From contig CAVXVO010000007.1 in the NCBI GenBank assembly GCA_963765295.1, positions 248,001-312,000 on the forward strand: 64,000 bases of DNA. Reading direction: 5' to 3'. A program made the position numbers and the translations under genes. A model generated the notes under the pieces. That model saw nothing but the letters and a program-made list of their open reading frames with translations, was not told the origin of the DNA and did no database searches. Positions 17,170-27,554 of the stretch are shown in pieces. Position 1 is the first letter of the stretch; each line of letters opens with the position of its first letter. This DNA is from PALSA-612 sp963765295. Lineage in GTDB: Bacteria > Actinomycetota > Thermoleophilia > Gaiellales > Gaiellaceae.

Positions 17170-18702
17170 ATGACCGACGTCGCGACCGCGCCCAGGCAGG
17201 GCGATATGCAGGAGCTTTCGAGGATCAGCCACTGGATCGACGGCCGCACCGTCGCGGGCGTCTCCGGCCGATCCGGACAGGTCTACAACCCGGCGACGGG
17301 AGCGGTTGCAGCCGAGGTCGACTTCGCGTCGGTCGACGAGGTCGACGCCGCCGTCGCCTCCGCCGCAGCCGCGTTCCCCGCCTGGCGCGCGATGTCCATC
17401 TCGCGGCGCGCCGAGCTCTTCTTCCGGGTTCGCCAGGTTCTCGACGAGCACCGAGACGACATCGCGCGGATCCTGACGCGCGAGCACGGCAAGGTGCACT
17501 CGGATGCCCTCGGCGAGGTCGCCCGCGGCCTCGAGGTGATCGAGTACGCGTGCGGGATCCCGACGCTGATCAAGGGCGAGTTCTCCGAGCAGGCGTCGAC
17601 AGGGATCGACGTCTACTCGATCCGACAACCGCTCGGCGTCGTCGCGGGCATCACACCGTTCAACTTCCCCGCCATGGTGCCCATGTGGATGTGGGGCCCC
17701 GCGCTCGCGTGTGGGAACACCTTCGTGCTCAAGCCGTCCGAGAAGGACCCGTCCGCGTCGCTCTATGTCGCAGATCTCCTGAAGGAGGCCGGCATCCCGG
17801 ACGGCGTCTTCAACGTCGTCCAGGGCGACAAGGTCGCGGTCGACGCGCTGCTCGAACATCCCGGCGTGTCGGCGGTCAGCTTCGTCGGCTCGACGCCGAT
17901 CGCGCAGTACGTCTACGAGACGGGCACCAAGGCAGGCAAGCGCGTACAGGCGCTCGCGGGAGCGAAGAACCACATGATCGTGCTGCCCGACGCCGACGTC
18001 GACATGGCCGCTGACGCCGCGGTCTCGGCGGGTTACGGCTCCGCCGGCGAGCGCTGCATGGCCGTTTCGGTCGTGGTCGCCGTCGCCGAGGTCGCCGATC
18101 CGCTCGTCGCGGCGATCAAGGAGCGCGCCGAGAAGATCACCGTCGGCGACGGAGCGAGCCCCGACTCCGAGATGGGACCGCTGATCACCGGCCAGCATCG
18201 CGACAAGGTGGCGTCCTACCTCGATTCCGGCAGCGAGCAGGGCGCAAAGGTCGTCCTCGACGGCCGCGGGAACGCACCCGAGGGCGACGGCTTCTTCCTC
18301 GGCGTCTCGCTGCTCGACGAGGTCACGCCCGACATGGACTGCTATCGCGACGAGATCTTCGGCCCCGTCCTGTCCGTTGTCCGCGTCGACACCTATGACG
18401 AGGCGGTGCGGCTCGTGAACGAGAACCCGTGGGGGAACGGGACGGCGATCTTCACGCGGGACGGCGGTGTCGCCCGTCAGTTCCAGTTCGACGCGCAGGC
18501 CGGGATGGTCGGCATCAACGTTCCGATCCCGGTGCCCGTCGCCTGGTTCTCGTTCGGCGGCTGGAAGGCGTCGCTCTTCGGAGACACGCACGCTTACGGG
18601 CCCGAGAGCGTGAACTTCTACACGCGGGGCAAGGTCGTCACGAGCCGCTGGCCCGATCCGGCGACGAGCAAGGTCAACCTGGGCTTCCCGCAAACACGCT
18701 GA
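17170..18702 (+). CDS. mmsA: Methylmalonate-semialdehyde dehydrogenase (CoA-acylating)
   Basis: 510 residues, the family length. NAD-binding and catalytic features are PLGVVAGITPFNFPAMVPMW, FVLKPSEKDPSAS, FVGSTPIAQYVY, and the active-site Cys296 in GSAGERCMAVS. The C-terminal NENPWGNGTAIFTRDGG and FSFGGWKASLFGDTHAYGP are characteristic of MmsA rather than other aldehyde dehydrogenases. It oxidises malonate or methylmalonate semialdehyde to acetyl- or propionyl-CoA. The ATG is preceded by GAGGAGGCGAG-type ribosome site (CCGAGGAGG). Divergent from the transaminase that could supply its substrate. Confidence 0.93.
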   Translation: MTDVATAPRQGDMQELSRISHWIDGRTVAGVSGRSGQVYNPATGAVAAEVDFASVDEVDAAVASAAAAFPAWRAMSISRRAELFFRVRQVLDEHRDDIARILTREHGKVHSDALGEVARGLEVIEYACGIPTLIKGEFSEQASTGIDVYSIRQPLGVVAGITPFNFPAMVPMWMWGPALACGNTFVLKPSEKDPSASLYVADLLKEAGIPDGVFNVVQGDKVAVDALLEHPGVSAVSFVGSTPIAQYVYETGTKAGKRVQALAGAKNHMIVLPDADVDMAADAAVSAGYGSAGERCMAVSVVVAVAEVADPLVAAIKERAEKITVGDGASPDSEMGPLITGQHRDKVASYLDSGSEQGAKVVLDGRGNAPEGDGFFLGVSLLDEVTPDMDCYRDEIFGPVLSVVRVDTYDEAVRLVNENPWGNGTAIFTRDGGVARQFQFDAQAGMVGINVPIPVPVAWFSFGGWKASLFGDTHAYGPESVNFYTRGKVVTSRWPDPATSKVNLGFPQTR

Positions 18703-18717
18703 CGCCTCGCGCCACCG

Positions 18718-18744
18718 GCGCGGCCACGGCTCGAACGGCCGCGC
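18718..18744 (+). terminator. Perfect 8-base-pair hairpin after mmsA
   Basis: GCGCGGCC at 18718-18725 pairs perfectly with GGCCGCGC at 18737-18744 across an 11-base loop, starting 16 bases after the mmsA stop. There is no U tract, which is usual for high-GC actinobacterial terminators. The rest of the gap to 18917 contains no gene that I can support. Confidence 0.45.
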
Positions 18745-18917
18745 ATCAGCCCATAGCCCTACCCTGGGAGGGGAAGAGAACCGCCCGCCACCCGCGGTGA
18801 GCGTACCGCTCGATCACGCACGTGTCTGTGTCCGAAACGTGACGAAAGTGGAGCTTTCCGTCCACAGCCGACCCGAGCGGACACGCCGGGAGACGTCTCC
18901 CGTGGTCGCGGCGGCGG

Positions 18918-19298
18918 CTAGTCGCCCAGCGCGGCGATGTAGGCCTTGAAGGCCACCTGGCGGCGGCGGCACTGTGCCAGTTCGTCGTTCAGCCGGGCGA
19001 GCTCCTCGGCATGGGCGGCGAGCGGGTCCTCCTCGTCGAGGTCGATCAGGTCGTCGCGCTCGATGTAGTCGGGACCATCCTCCGCGGCGAAGGGGAGCGG
19101 ATTGAGCTCCGCCTTCACGATCTCGGCGTCTTCCGGGGACATGTGCTCGAAGGCCGCGGCGTCGATCTTGGGCCCGTCCACGTCGCCGATCGCGATCGCG
19201 ATCTGGTCCTCGATCGCCTTCTCACGCTGGAGCTCGAAGTCGAGCGCCTCGTGCGCCTGGCGGCGGCGTGTGCCCCGTGCGATCGCCTCCCGGTCCAC
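18918..19298 (-). CDS. Small acidic helical protein, unknown
   Basis: 126 residues from GTG at 19298. It is charged and helical (RRQAHEALDFELQREKAIED at the N-terminus, LAAHAEELARLNDELAQCRR at the C-terminus, probably coiled), with an acidic centre SPEDAEIVKAELNPLPFAAE. I do not recognise it. A TTATCTT element stands about 8 bases before the GTG, so the mRNA may be leaderless; this also argues against the upstream TTG at 19325. The gene is divergent from the MFS transporter. Confidence 0.6.
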   Translation of the reverse strand: MDREAIARGTRRRQAHEALDFELQREKAIEDQIAIAIGDVDGPKIDAAAFEHMSPEDAEIVKAELNPLPFAAEDGPDYIERDDLIDLDEEDPLAAHAEELARLNDELAQCRRRQVAFKAYIAALGD

Positions 19299-19387
19299 GC
19301 GACAAAGATAATCGTCCGGTGGCAAGCGCGGGCCTACCCGGGGGAAACCGGCGTTTTCCCACGCGCGGGTCTCCGAGGGTCGTGCTC

Positions 19388-20536
19388 GTGAGCGCGTCGG
19401 CGGCCCAGGCGTCGGTTTCGTTCGTCAACTTCGGCCTGCCCTCGATCGGCCCCGACCTGCGTCACCACTACGGGCTCACCCTTCCCGAGCTCGGCGCCGT
19501 CCTCACCGCTGCCCTGCTCGGGTCCGGACTGGCGCTGATCGGCGCCGGCGTCGCCGTCGACCGGTTCGGGGCCCGGGTCTCGACGCTGTCCGGGACCGCG
19601 CTCGCCGCCGCGGGCCTCGCTGCCGCCGCTGCGGCGGGCTCGAAAGGCGTGTTGTTCGTCGCCCTGGCCGTGTCGGGCATCGGCTCGTCGGTGGTCCCGA
19701 TCGCCGGGGCGGGCGCGCTCTTCCGCGCCTATCCGGCGACAAAGCGCGCCTGGGCGCTCGGCGTCCGGCAGACGGCCGTGCCGCTGGGAGGCACGATCGC
19801 CGCGCTTGCGATGCCCGGGCTCGTGCGCCTAGGGGGCGTCGAGCTCGCGTTCGCGGTCGCCGCCGGAGCCGTCGCCGTCACGGGGACGGTGTTCGGGCTG
19901 ATCCCCGAGGAAGGCTCCGGCCCGGTCCGCGTCCGTGTCGAGCGACCCTTCCGCAGCATCCTGCGGGCACCGGGGATGGGCCGCCTCCTCCTCGTCGGTG
20001 CGCTCTACATCGTCGTGCTGCAGGCGATCCTCTCCTACATGGTGCCCTCGGCGCGGGCGGCAGGGCTGTCGGCGTTCTGGGCCGGGTTCACGTTCTTCGC
20101 CGTCAACGTGACGGCGATGGTGGCGAGGCTCGTCTGGGGCAAGGTCGCCGACCGGCAGGGCGGCTCGCGGCGCGTGCGGACGCTCGTGGAGACTGGCGTC
20201 ATCGCGTCGATCGGCGGGCTCGTCTTCGCCCTCGCGCTGCATTCCGGGGCGGCGCTCGTCCTTCCTGCTGCGGTCCTGTTCGGCTTCGGCGCGCTCGGCT
20301 GGAACGCGCTCCTCTACGTGATCGCCGGCGAGCGGACTCCGGCCGACCTCGCCGCCCGCTCGGTCGCCGTTGCGGCAACCGTCGTCTTCCTGATCTCCGC
20401 GGCCTGCACGCCGTTGCTCGGAGCGCTCGCGGACGACGCGGGCTGGGACGTCTTCTGGGTCACCGCCGCCGGTCTGTCCGCTCTCGGCGCTCTCGCAGCT
20501 GCAGGCCTACGTCGCTCCCGCACCGTGCCCGCCTGA
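19388..20536 (+). CDS. Major facilitator superfamily transporter
   Basis: About 382 residues from GTG at 19388, chosen because GAGGG stands 8 bases before it; the frame stays open upstream. Twelve hydrophobic segments can be traced, starting SASAAQASVSFVNFGLPSIG. The MFS signature between TM2 and TM3 appears as GAGVAVDRFGARVSTLSGTA, and the repeat in the second half as RLVWGKVADRQGGSRRVR. The substrate is unknown; the family includes CynX/nitrate-like and aromatic-acid carriers. It precedes the GntR-CoA-transferase-hydantoinase operon but is separated from it by 137 bases with a hairpin. Confidence 0.82.
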   Translation: MSASAAQASVSFVNFGLPSIGPDLRHHYGLTLPELGAVLTAALLGSGLALIGAGVAVDRFGARVSTLSGTALAAAGLAAAAAAGSKGVLFVALAVSGIGSSVVPIAGAGALFRAYPATKRAWALGVRQTAVPLGGTIAALAMPGLVRLGGVELAFAVAAGAVAVTGTVFGLIPEEGSGPVRVRVERPFRSILRAPGMGRLLLVGALYIVVLQAILSYMVPSARAAGLSAFWAGFTFFAVNVTAMVARLVWGKVADRQGGSRRVRTLVETGVIASIGGLVFALALHSGAALVLPAAVLFGFGALGWNALLYVIAGERTPADLAARSVAVAATVVFLISAACTPLLGALADDAGWDVFWVTAAGLSALGALAAAGLRRSRTVPA

Positions 20537-20629
20537 CAATCGGCTGCCGGAACGATCCGCCGCGGAGTCGGGGCTTCGCCGCGACGCAGCTCGAACCGCC
20601 GGAAACGCGCGACGAAGAAGAAGGGGGCA

Positions 20630-20656
20630 CACGGGGGAAACATGGTTGCCCCCGTG
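20630..20656. terminator. Perfect inverted repeat upstream of GntR gene
   Basis: CACGGGGG at 20630-20637 and CCCCCGTG at 20649-20656 form an 8-base-pair hairpin with an 11-base loop. It may end the MFS transcript, or be a regulatory site for the GntR operon starting at 20674. The next bases (TTGCATATTGTATGG, 20663-20677) form an imperfect AT-rich palindrome that includes the ATG of the regulator and could be its own operator. Confidence 0.45.
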
Positions 20657-20673
20657 GTGAGATTGCATATTGT

Positions 20674-21366
20674 ATGGTCGGCGCCGTGGCGAGGATCGTC
20701 GAGGAACCCGCTCCGCTGGTGCGAAATGCGAGCGCCGCGGCCACGGAGCTGATCCGGGAGGCGATCGTCGACGGGCGCCTGCCGCCCGGGCAGCGGCTCA
20801 AGGAGGAGGAGCTCGCCCGCGAGCTCGGCATCAGCCGCACGCCCGTCCGCGAGGCGCTGCTGATCCTGCAGACGGAGGGTCTCGTCGACGCCGCGCCCAA
20901 CCGCGGGGCCGTCGTCCGCAGCCACGACGCGGACGACCTCGAGGACCTGTACCAGCTTCGCGCGCTGCTGGAGGGCTACGCCGTTCGTCGGGCCGCCGCC
21001 AACATCTCGGAGGCCACCGTCGCCGATTTGCGCGCGAGTTGCGACCGGTTCGAGAGCCTGATCGAAGGCGACGTACAGGAGCTCGTCAAGGAGAACCTGC
21101 TCTTTCACAACGTGATCCTCGACGCGGCGCGCAGCAGGCGCGTCGCCGAGCTGATCCGCAAGGTGATCGAGTTGCCGCTCGTCTACCGCTCCTACATCTG
21201 GTACTCGGTCGACCAGCGACGGATCTCGGCGCACTACCACCGGCAGATCACCAAGGCGCTCGAGGCCAGGGACGGCGAGCGCGCCGAGCTGGTGATGAAG
21301 GAGCACGTCTTCGAGGCGCGCGACGTCCTCGTCGCACAGGTCCGCGAGCTCGAGGGCCCGCGATGA
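20674..21366 (+). CDS. GntR-family regulator, FadR/FCD subfamily
   Basis: 230 residues. The N-terminal winged helix (ATELIREAIVDGRLPPGQRL, ELGISRTPVREALLILQTEG) is followed by an all-helical FCD ligand-binding domain (ADDLEDLYQLRALLEGYAVR..., NLLFHNVILDAARSRRV, HYHRQITKALEARDGERAEL) with the expected metal-binding Asp and His positions. FCD regulators usually sense carboxylates or their CoA products and repress catabolic operons. It is the first gene of an operon and overlaps the next start by ATGA. An AT-rich imperfect palindrome spans its start codon, suggesting autoregulation. Confidence 0.9.
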   Translation: MVGAVARIVEEPAPLVRNASAAATELIREAIVDGRLPPGQRLKEEELARELGISRTPVREALLILQTEGLVDAAPNRGAVVRSHDADDLEDLYQLRALLEGYAVRRAAANISEATVADLRASCDRFESLIEGDVQELVKENLLFHNVILDAARSRRVAELIRKVIELPLVYRSYIWYSVDQRRISAHYHRQITKALEARDGERAELVMKEHVFEARDVLVAQVRELEGPR

Positions 21367-22614
21367 CCGAGGCGGCAGCCGACCCGGCCGCGGGCGAGCG
21401 GGACACGAGCGGCCCCGGCCCGCTGGCGGGTGTCCGGGTCGTCGAGCTCGGCATGCTGCTCGCAGGTCCGTTCACCGGGCGCCTGCTCGGCGACATGGGC
21501 GCCGAGGTGATCAAGGTCGAGCCGCCGGGCCAGCCCGGACCCGCTCCGCGAGTGGGGCAAGGCCCGCTACAAGGGCCGCTCGCTCTGGTGGCCGGTGCAG
21601 TCGCGCAACAAGAAGTGCGTGACCCTCAACCTCCGCTCCGAACGCGGCCAGAAGCTGCTCCTCGACCTCGTCGAGCACTGCGACGTCCTGACGGAGAACT
21701 TCCGCCCGGGGACGCTCGAGCGCTGGAATCTCGCGCCCGAGCAGCTGTGGGAGTCCAATCCGGGGCTCGTGATCGCGCGCATCTCCGGCTACGGGCAGAC
21801 CGGGCCGTACGCGCCGCGGGCCGGCTTCGCCTCCGTCTCCGAGGCGATGGGCGGCGTCCGCTACATCAACGGCTTCCCAGGCGAGCCGCCGCCGCGCATG
21901 CACATCTCCCTCGGCGACTCGCTCGCCGGGATGTACGCCACGCAGGGGATCCTGGCCGCGCTCTACAAGCGCGACGCGCTCGGCTTCGGCAAGGGCCAGG
22001 TGATCGACGTGTCGCTCCTCGAGGCGAGCTTCTCGCTGCTCGAGAGCACCGTGCCCGAGTACGACCGGCTCGGCATCGTCCGCGGCCCCGGCGGCACCGG
22101 GCTCAAGGGCGTGGCGCCCTCGAACATCTTCAAGTCCTCCGACGACAAGTGGATCGTGATCGCGGCGAACGCCGACGGCGTCTTCCGGCGGCTCTGCGAG
22201 GCGATGGGCCGGCCCGAACTCGCCGACGACGCGCGCTTCTCGACCCACCTCGCCCGCGGCGACCACCAGGAGGAGATCGAGGCGATCGTGGCCGAGTGGG
22301 CGGGTGGCCGCGACGCGGCCGAGATCGACCGTGTGCTCAACGAGGCGGGCGTGATCTGCGGGCCGATCTACACGATCGCCGACATCTTCGAGGACGAGCA
22401 CTACCGGGCTCGCGACATGCTGCTCGAGCACCGCGATCCGGAGTTCGGCCCCTACCTCGGGCCCGGCCTCGTCCCCAAGTTCTCCGGGACGCCGTCCGAG
22501 CTGCGCTGGTCGGCGACCTGGGAAGAAGGAAGTCACAACGCGGACGTCTACTGCGGCCTGCTCGGCCTGTCCCGGACGGACCTGGCCGACCTGAAGGCCG
22601 GCGGCGTGATCTAA
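21363..22614 (+). CDS. Class III CoA-transferase (CaiB/BaiF), one frameshift
   Basis: About 416 residues after repair. LAGVRVVELGMLLAGPFTGR and LLGDMGAEVIKVEPPGQP mark the N-terminal CoA-binding part. At about 21537-21541 CAGCCCGGACCC should read CAG CCG GAC CCG, and RNKKCVTLNLRSERGQKLLL then continues in the new frame. Later blocks are NFRPGTLERWNL, ISGYGQTGPYAPRAGF and GEPPPRMHISLGDSLAGMYA. These enzymes move CoA between acids. Its place between GntR and hydantoinase subunits, repeated in a second operon, suggests a linked role. Confidence 0.88.
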
Positions 22615-22633
22615 CAGCGAAGGGAAGGAACGA

Positions 22634-24707
22634 ATGGCCTACAGGCTCGGAGTCGACGTCGGGGGAACGTTCACCGACCTCTTGCTCGTCCACGACGAGA
22701 GCGGGTCGATGCACCGCGTGAAGACCCCCTCGACCCCGGCGGACCCGTCCGAGGGCGTGCTCGTCGGCGTGAAGCGAATTGCGGAGACGGCCGACACCGA
22801 CGTGGCCGACATCCGCAACATCCTTCACGGCACGACGGTGGCGACGAACGCGGTGCTGGAGTCGAAGGGCGCGCGCGTCGGGCTCTTGACCACGGTCGGG
22901 TTCAAGCAGATCCTGCACCTGGCGCGCTCGCAGACGCCGGGGCCGCTCGCGGGCTGGATCATCATGATCAAGCCCGATCCGCCGGCCTCGCTCGCGGACA
23001 CGCGCGAGATCGTCGAGCGCATGGACGCGCGCGGCAACACGGTGACGCCGGTCGACGACGGCCAGGCCGAGGCCGCGATCCGCGACCTCGTCGAGTCGGG
23101 CGTCGAGACGCTGACGATCGCGTTCATCAACTCCTACATCTCGGCGCGGCACGAGGAGGAGGTCGCTGCGATCGTCGAGCGCCTCTACCCGGGCTTCCCG
23201 GTCACCGTCTCCTCGCACGTGCTGCCCGAGTTCCGCGAGTACGAGCGTGCGCTGACGGCCTGCATGAACTCGTACGTGCGCCCGCGGGTCGCCGACTACG
23301 TCGGGAAGCTCTCGGCTGACCTCAAGTCGATCGGCGCGACCGCGGAGGTCAACATCCTCCGCTCCGACGCGGGTCTGATGACGACCCGCGAGGCCGCCCG
23401 GAATCCGATCTACGGCGTGCTCTCCGGCCCGTCCGGCGGCGTCGCGGGCGCGCTCTACGTCGCGCGGCAGGCGGGGTACGAGAACGTGCTGACCTTCGAC
23501 ATGGGCGGCACGTCGACCGACGTCTCGCTCGCGCTCGGCGGCCAGCCTTCGATCGGGCGCGAGACGTCGATCTCGCACTTCCGGCTCCGCGTCCCGTCCG
23601 TCGACGTGCACACGGTCGGCGCGGGCGGCGGCTCGATCGCGCACGTTCCCGAGCTGACGAAGGCGCTCCGCGTCGGCCCGCAGTCCGCCGGCGCCGAGCC
23701 CGGCCCCGCCGCGTACGGCAAGGGAGGCACCGAGCCGACCGTGACGGACGCGAACGTCGTCGTCGGCCACCTGCCGCCGCGGCTCCTCGGCGGCGAGATG
23801 CAGCTCGACGTCGACGCGGCGCGCACGGCGGTGCAGACCGTCGCCGACGCGATGGGGCTCGAGTCGGCGGAGGACGCGGCCGAGGGCATCCTCGCGATCG
23901 TCAACGAGAACATGGCGGGCGCGCTCCGCGTCGTCTCTGTCCAGCGCGGCCACGACCCGCGCGACTTCGCGCTCGTCGCCTACGGCGGCGCCGGGCCGAT
24001 GCACGCAAACGCGGTCGCGAAGATCATGGGCTCGTTCCCGGTGATCGTCCCGCCGGCGCCCGGCCTGCTCTGCGCGCTCGGCGACATCGTGGCCGATTTC
24101 CGCGACGAGTTCGCGCGTACGTACATCCGCGTGCTCGACGACGCCGATCCGGCCGACGTGGCCGAGATCCTCGACGGCCTCGGGGCCCGGGCTCAGACCT
24201 GGCTCGAGGACGAGGGAATCGACCTGGACGCCCGCAGCGTGTCCTACTCGGCCGACATGCGCTACCACGGGCAGGGCTACGAGATCCCGGTCTCGCTCGA
24301 CCCGGCGGAGGTGCGGTCGGCGGGCCTCGCGGACCTCGACGAGCGGTTCAACCAGCTCCACGAGCAGCTCTACGGCTTCCGGATGCACGAGACCCGCGCC
24401 GAGATCGTCAACCTGCGCGCAGTCGGCTTCGGCGCAGCGCCGAAGCCGGAGCTGCCGCACGGCGAGCTCTCGTCGGACGGCGCCTCGGGCGCAGTCGTCG
24501 ACACGCACGAGATCGTGTTCGCCGGCGAGCGCCACGCGACCGAGATCTACGACCGCTCGAAGCTACAGCCCGGGCGCCCGCTTCACCGGGCCGGCGATCG
24601 TGACCGAGTTCGACTCGACGACGGTCGTGCTCCCCGGCTTCCAGGCCGAGGTCGACCGCCACTTCAACATCCTGATCACGCCCAGCCAGCCCGACACCAG
24701 CGAGTAG
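22634..24707 (+). CDS. hyuA: Hydantoinase/oxoprolinase subunit A (HyuA), one frameshift near C-terminus
   Basis: About 690 residues. GVDVGGTFTDLLLVHDESG is the N-terminal phosphate-binding motif of the ASKHA-type ATPase, followed by ILHGTTVATNAVLESKGARV, the central LSGPSGGVAGALYVARQAGY, TFDMGGTSTDVSLALGG and VGAGGGSIAHV, and QRGHDPRDFALVAYGGAGP. The enzyme opens cyclic amide rings with ATP together with HyuB. At about 24578-24583 CAGCCCGGGCGCC should read CAG CCG GGC GCC, giving a normal C-terminus ending at TAG 24707. A GAAGGGAAGGAA ribosome site precedes the ATG. The actual substrate (hydantoin, N-methylhydantoin, 5-oxoproline or other) cannot be read from sequence. Confidence 0.9.
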
Positions 24708-24718
24708 GAGAGACCGAG

Positions 24719-26654
24719 ATGGCAACCACAGCCGACAAGCCGCGGATCGCGCAGATCCCGACCGACGTCGAGGTCGATCCGGTCACCCTCGACATCATCG
24801 AGGGCGCGCTCAAGAGCGCCCGCTTCGAGATGGACGCCGTGCTCTTCCGCTCGGCGATGAGCCCCGTGATCCGGGAGCAGCACGACGAGTTCCCGATGAT
24901 CACCGACCCGAACGGGCGCATGGTCGTCGGCCAGTTCGGCGCCTACATCAACGAGATGATGGCGAGCTGGGACGGAGGGATCTACCCGGGCGACGTGATC
25001 CTCACGTCCGACCCGTTCAAGTGCTCGGCCTCGATCTCGCACACGAACGACTGGCTCGTGCTCGTGCCGATCTTCTACGAGGACGAGCTCGTCGGCTGGT
25101 CGAGCCAGTTCGGCCACCAGATGGACTGCGGCGGCCCGCTGCCCGGCTCGCTGCCGACCGGCGCGCGCACGATCTTCGAGGAGGGCCTGATCATCCCGCC
25201 GCTCAAGATCATCGAGCGCGGCGAGCACGCGCGAGGACGTCCTCAAGCTGATCTTCAACAACGTGCGCCTGCCCGGAGATGAACCGGGCCGACCTGTTCG
25301 CGATCGTGGCCGGCTGCCGCGCGGGCGAGAAGCGCGTCCAGCGAGCTCTGCGAACGCTTCGGCAAGGACACGTACCTGGCCGCCTGCCAGGCGCTGCTCG
25401 ACCGCACGTACGAGGCGATGCGGACGCTGATCCAGCTCGCGATCCCCGAGGAGCCGCAGTCGTTCGAGGACTACGTCGACGACGACGGGCTCGGCAACGG
25501 GCCGTTCAAGATGAAGCTGACGATCTGGCGGGAGGGCGACCACGCCTTCTTCGACTGGACGGGAACCGACCCGCAGGCGCTCGGGCCGGTGAACTTCTAC
25601 CTCTCCGAGGGCATGTTCAAGATGTTCATCGGGGTCTACCTGATCATGGTCAACGACCCCCAGATCCTCTTCAACGACGGCTTCTACCCGCTGCTGCACA
25701 TCGTGATGCCGGAGGGGTGCCTGCTGCGGCCGCGCTTCCCGTCCGCGCTCGGCTGCCGCACGCACGCGCTGGCGCGGCTCTTCGACGTGCTCGGCGGCGC
25801 GCTGTGCAAGAACGCGCCCGAGCTGAACACGGCCTCCGGGTACGGGACGAGCCCGTACATGCTCTACTCGGGCTGGGACTCGAAGGGCGAGTTCTTCTAC
25901 TCGATGGAGATCCTCTACGGCGGCATCCCGGGCCGGCCGATCGGCGACGGGATGGACGGCCACTCGCTGGTGGCCGCTGTTCGAGAACATCCCGACCGAG
26001 TACCTCGAGGCCTACTACCCGATGCGGATCGACGGCTACACGACGGTCGACCGACTCGGGCGGCGCCGGCTTCCACCGCGGCGGCAACGGCGTCGAGAAG
26101 CGCTACGTCTACCTCGAGCCGGGCGAGGTCTCGATCCACGACGACCGCTGGCTGACGCGGCCCTGGGGCGTGCTCGGCGGCTGGCCGGGCGCGCGCTCGT
26201 CGAAGCTGCTCCAGCGCGCCGACGGGACGGAGCAGGTGCTGCCGTCCAAGTGCGACCGGGTCGAGGTGCGAGCCCGGCGACATGCTCGTCTACCGCACGG
26301 CGGGCGGCGGCGGCTGGAAGGACCGGCTCGACCGGCCCGTCGAGGCCGTCGAGCGCGACGTCGCGTTCGGGCTCGTCTCGCCCGAGTTCGCGAAGGAGGG
26401 CTACGGCGTCGTCGTCGGCGACGCCGCAGGCGACGGAGGCCGAGCGCGCGCGCCAGCGGGAGGAGCGCGGCGAGGCGCTCGCGTTCGACTTCGGCCCGCC
26501 GCTCGACGAAGCTGCTCGCGAACTGCGAGGCGGAGACGGGCCTCGCGCCGCCGAAGCCGGCGACGCCGCTGCGCTGGTCGCCGCTCCAGCCGGGCGAGGA
26601 GGCGCTCGCGCTCGTGCGCGAGGCGGACGGACTGCCGGAGCCGCCAAGGCGTGA
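24719..26654 (+). CDS. hyuB: Hydantoinase subunit B (HyuB), at least eight +1 frameshifts
   Basis: Partner subunit of HyuA. DPVTLDIIEGALKSARFEMD, RSAMSPVIREQHDEFPMITD, DVILTSDPFKCSASISHTND and GHQMDCGGPLPGSLPTGART open the protein in frame. From about 25230 the coding continues through nine consecutive segments, each moved by +1: breaks near 25231, 25274, 25341, 25970, 26051, 26269, 26429 and 26509. The joined product includes LIQLAIPEEPQSFEDYVDDD, SGGAGFHRGGNGVEKRYVYL and EPGDMLVYRTAGGGGWKDRL, all normal HyuB blocks. No premature stop arises within the correct segments. The assigned end (TGA overlapping the next GTG) needs one further adjustment. Confidence 0.85.
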
Positions 26655-27545
26655 AGGCAGCGCTGGGAGCGGCGATCGGGCTCTTGAGCCTGGTCGCTGC
26701 CCTCGGCGCCCAGAGTCGCACAAGCGCGGTGCCGCGCGGGTTCGACCCGGAGTCCGTTGCTACGGCGAGCGCGAACGACGTGTGGATCCTGGGCGGGTAC
26801 CCGTGCGGCTCGGGCTCGGGATGGTGCAACGCGATCGTGCGAACGGTCGACGGCGGCCGGCGCTGGCTGCGCGCCCCGTCGCCGTCGCCTGGCGTCGGGT
26901 CAGGCTCGCCGCAGTCTCCTCGGGTGCGACCGGCGGCGGCCGGCCTATGCGGTGACCGGGCGCGGTCTGCAGATCTCCTCCGCCTCCGCGGGGTGGCGAT
27001 CGGTGGCCCTTTCGTTCCAACCTGTTTCCGTCGCGGCGCTCGGGCGGAACGTTTGGGTTCTCGGGTCGGCAGGGTCGACCGAGACGCTAGCGCGCTCGCA
27101 CGACGCAGGCAGGAGCTTCGGGACCGGTCCCGGCCCGTGCGTCCCAGGCCTCGGCGGCGTGCTGGAGCCGGCGTCCCGGGACGTCGTGTGGGCCGTCTGT
27201 CCCACCGGGATGCTGGCCGGGGCATCGAGGTCGACCGACGGCGGGACTCGCTTCGAGCCGGTGAGCATTCCGCGGTGTTGTGCCAACGCGGTGGCGCTCG
27301 CGGCGCCATCGGCTCAAGTTGTCGTGGTCGCGCCCAACGCTGCGGGTCGTCCGGCGCTGCTCCGAACCACGGACGGCGGCCGCACGTGGTCGTCTGCGGC
27401 CGTTCCTGTCGGCTCCAGGACGGATATTTCGCTTGACTTCGCCGATGCGAAGGTCGGTTTTGCCCTCGTCGACCTGTCGATCCGCCACGTTCTTTGGCGG
27501 ACGACCGACGCCGGTGCAAGCTGGTCGGCCGTGCCGGTGAGGTAG
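26651..27545 (+). CDS. Secreted BNR/Asp-box repeat protein, frameshifted
   Basis: Roughly 297 residues. GTG at 26651 overlaps the HyuB stop and begins a signal peptide (KAALGAAIGLLSLVAALGAQ). At least four Asp-box motifs follow: TVDGGRRW, SHDAGRSF, TTDGGRTW and TTDAGASW, which with STDGGTRF suggest a five-to-seven-bladed propeller like sialidases or Ycf48. The frame changes between about 26890 and 26945, where RLAAVSSGATGGGRP and PAYAVTGRGLQI lie in different frames. The role is unknown. A larger unrelated BNR protein is encoded at 39264. Confidence 0.7.
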
Positions 27546-27554
27546 CGTCGGATC

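Noticed and set aside
22337..24535. 732-residue minus-strand ORF opposite hyuA
   Set aside because: Low-complexity Arg/Asp/Val-rich translation with no domain; the plus strand carries a full HyuA.
24719..26654. Programmed +1 ribosomal frameshifting as the cause of the many frame changes
   Set aside because: The breaks occur after many different codons, with no shared slippery site, stop codon or stimulator. Those that first seem to sit at codon boundaries are ambiguous, since dropping a base of a CC or GG run gives the same protein. Clustering by region rather than by gene type favours sequence error.
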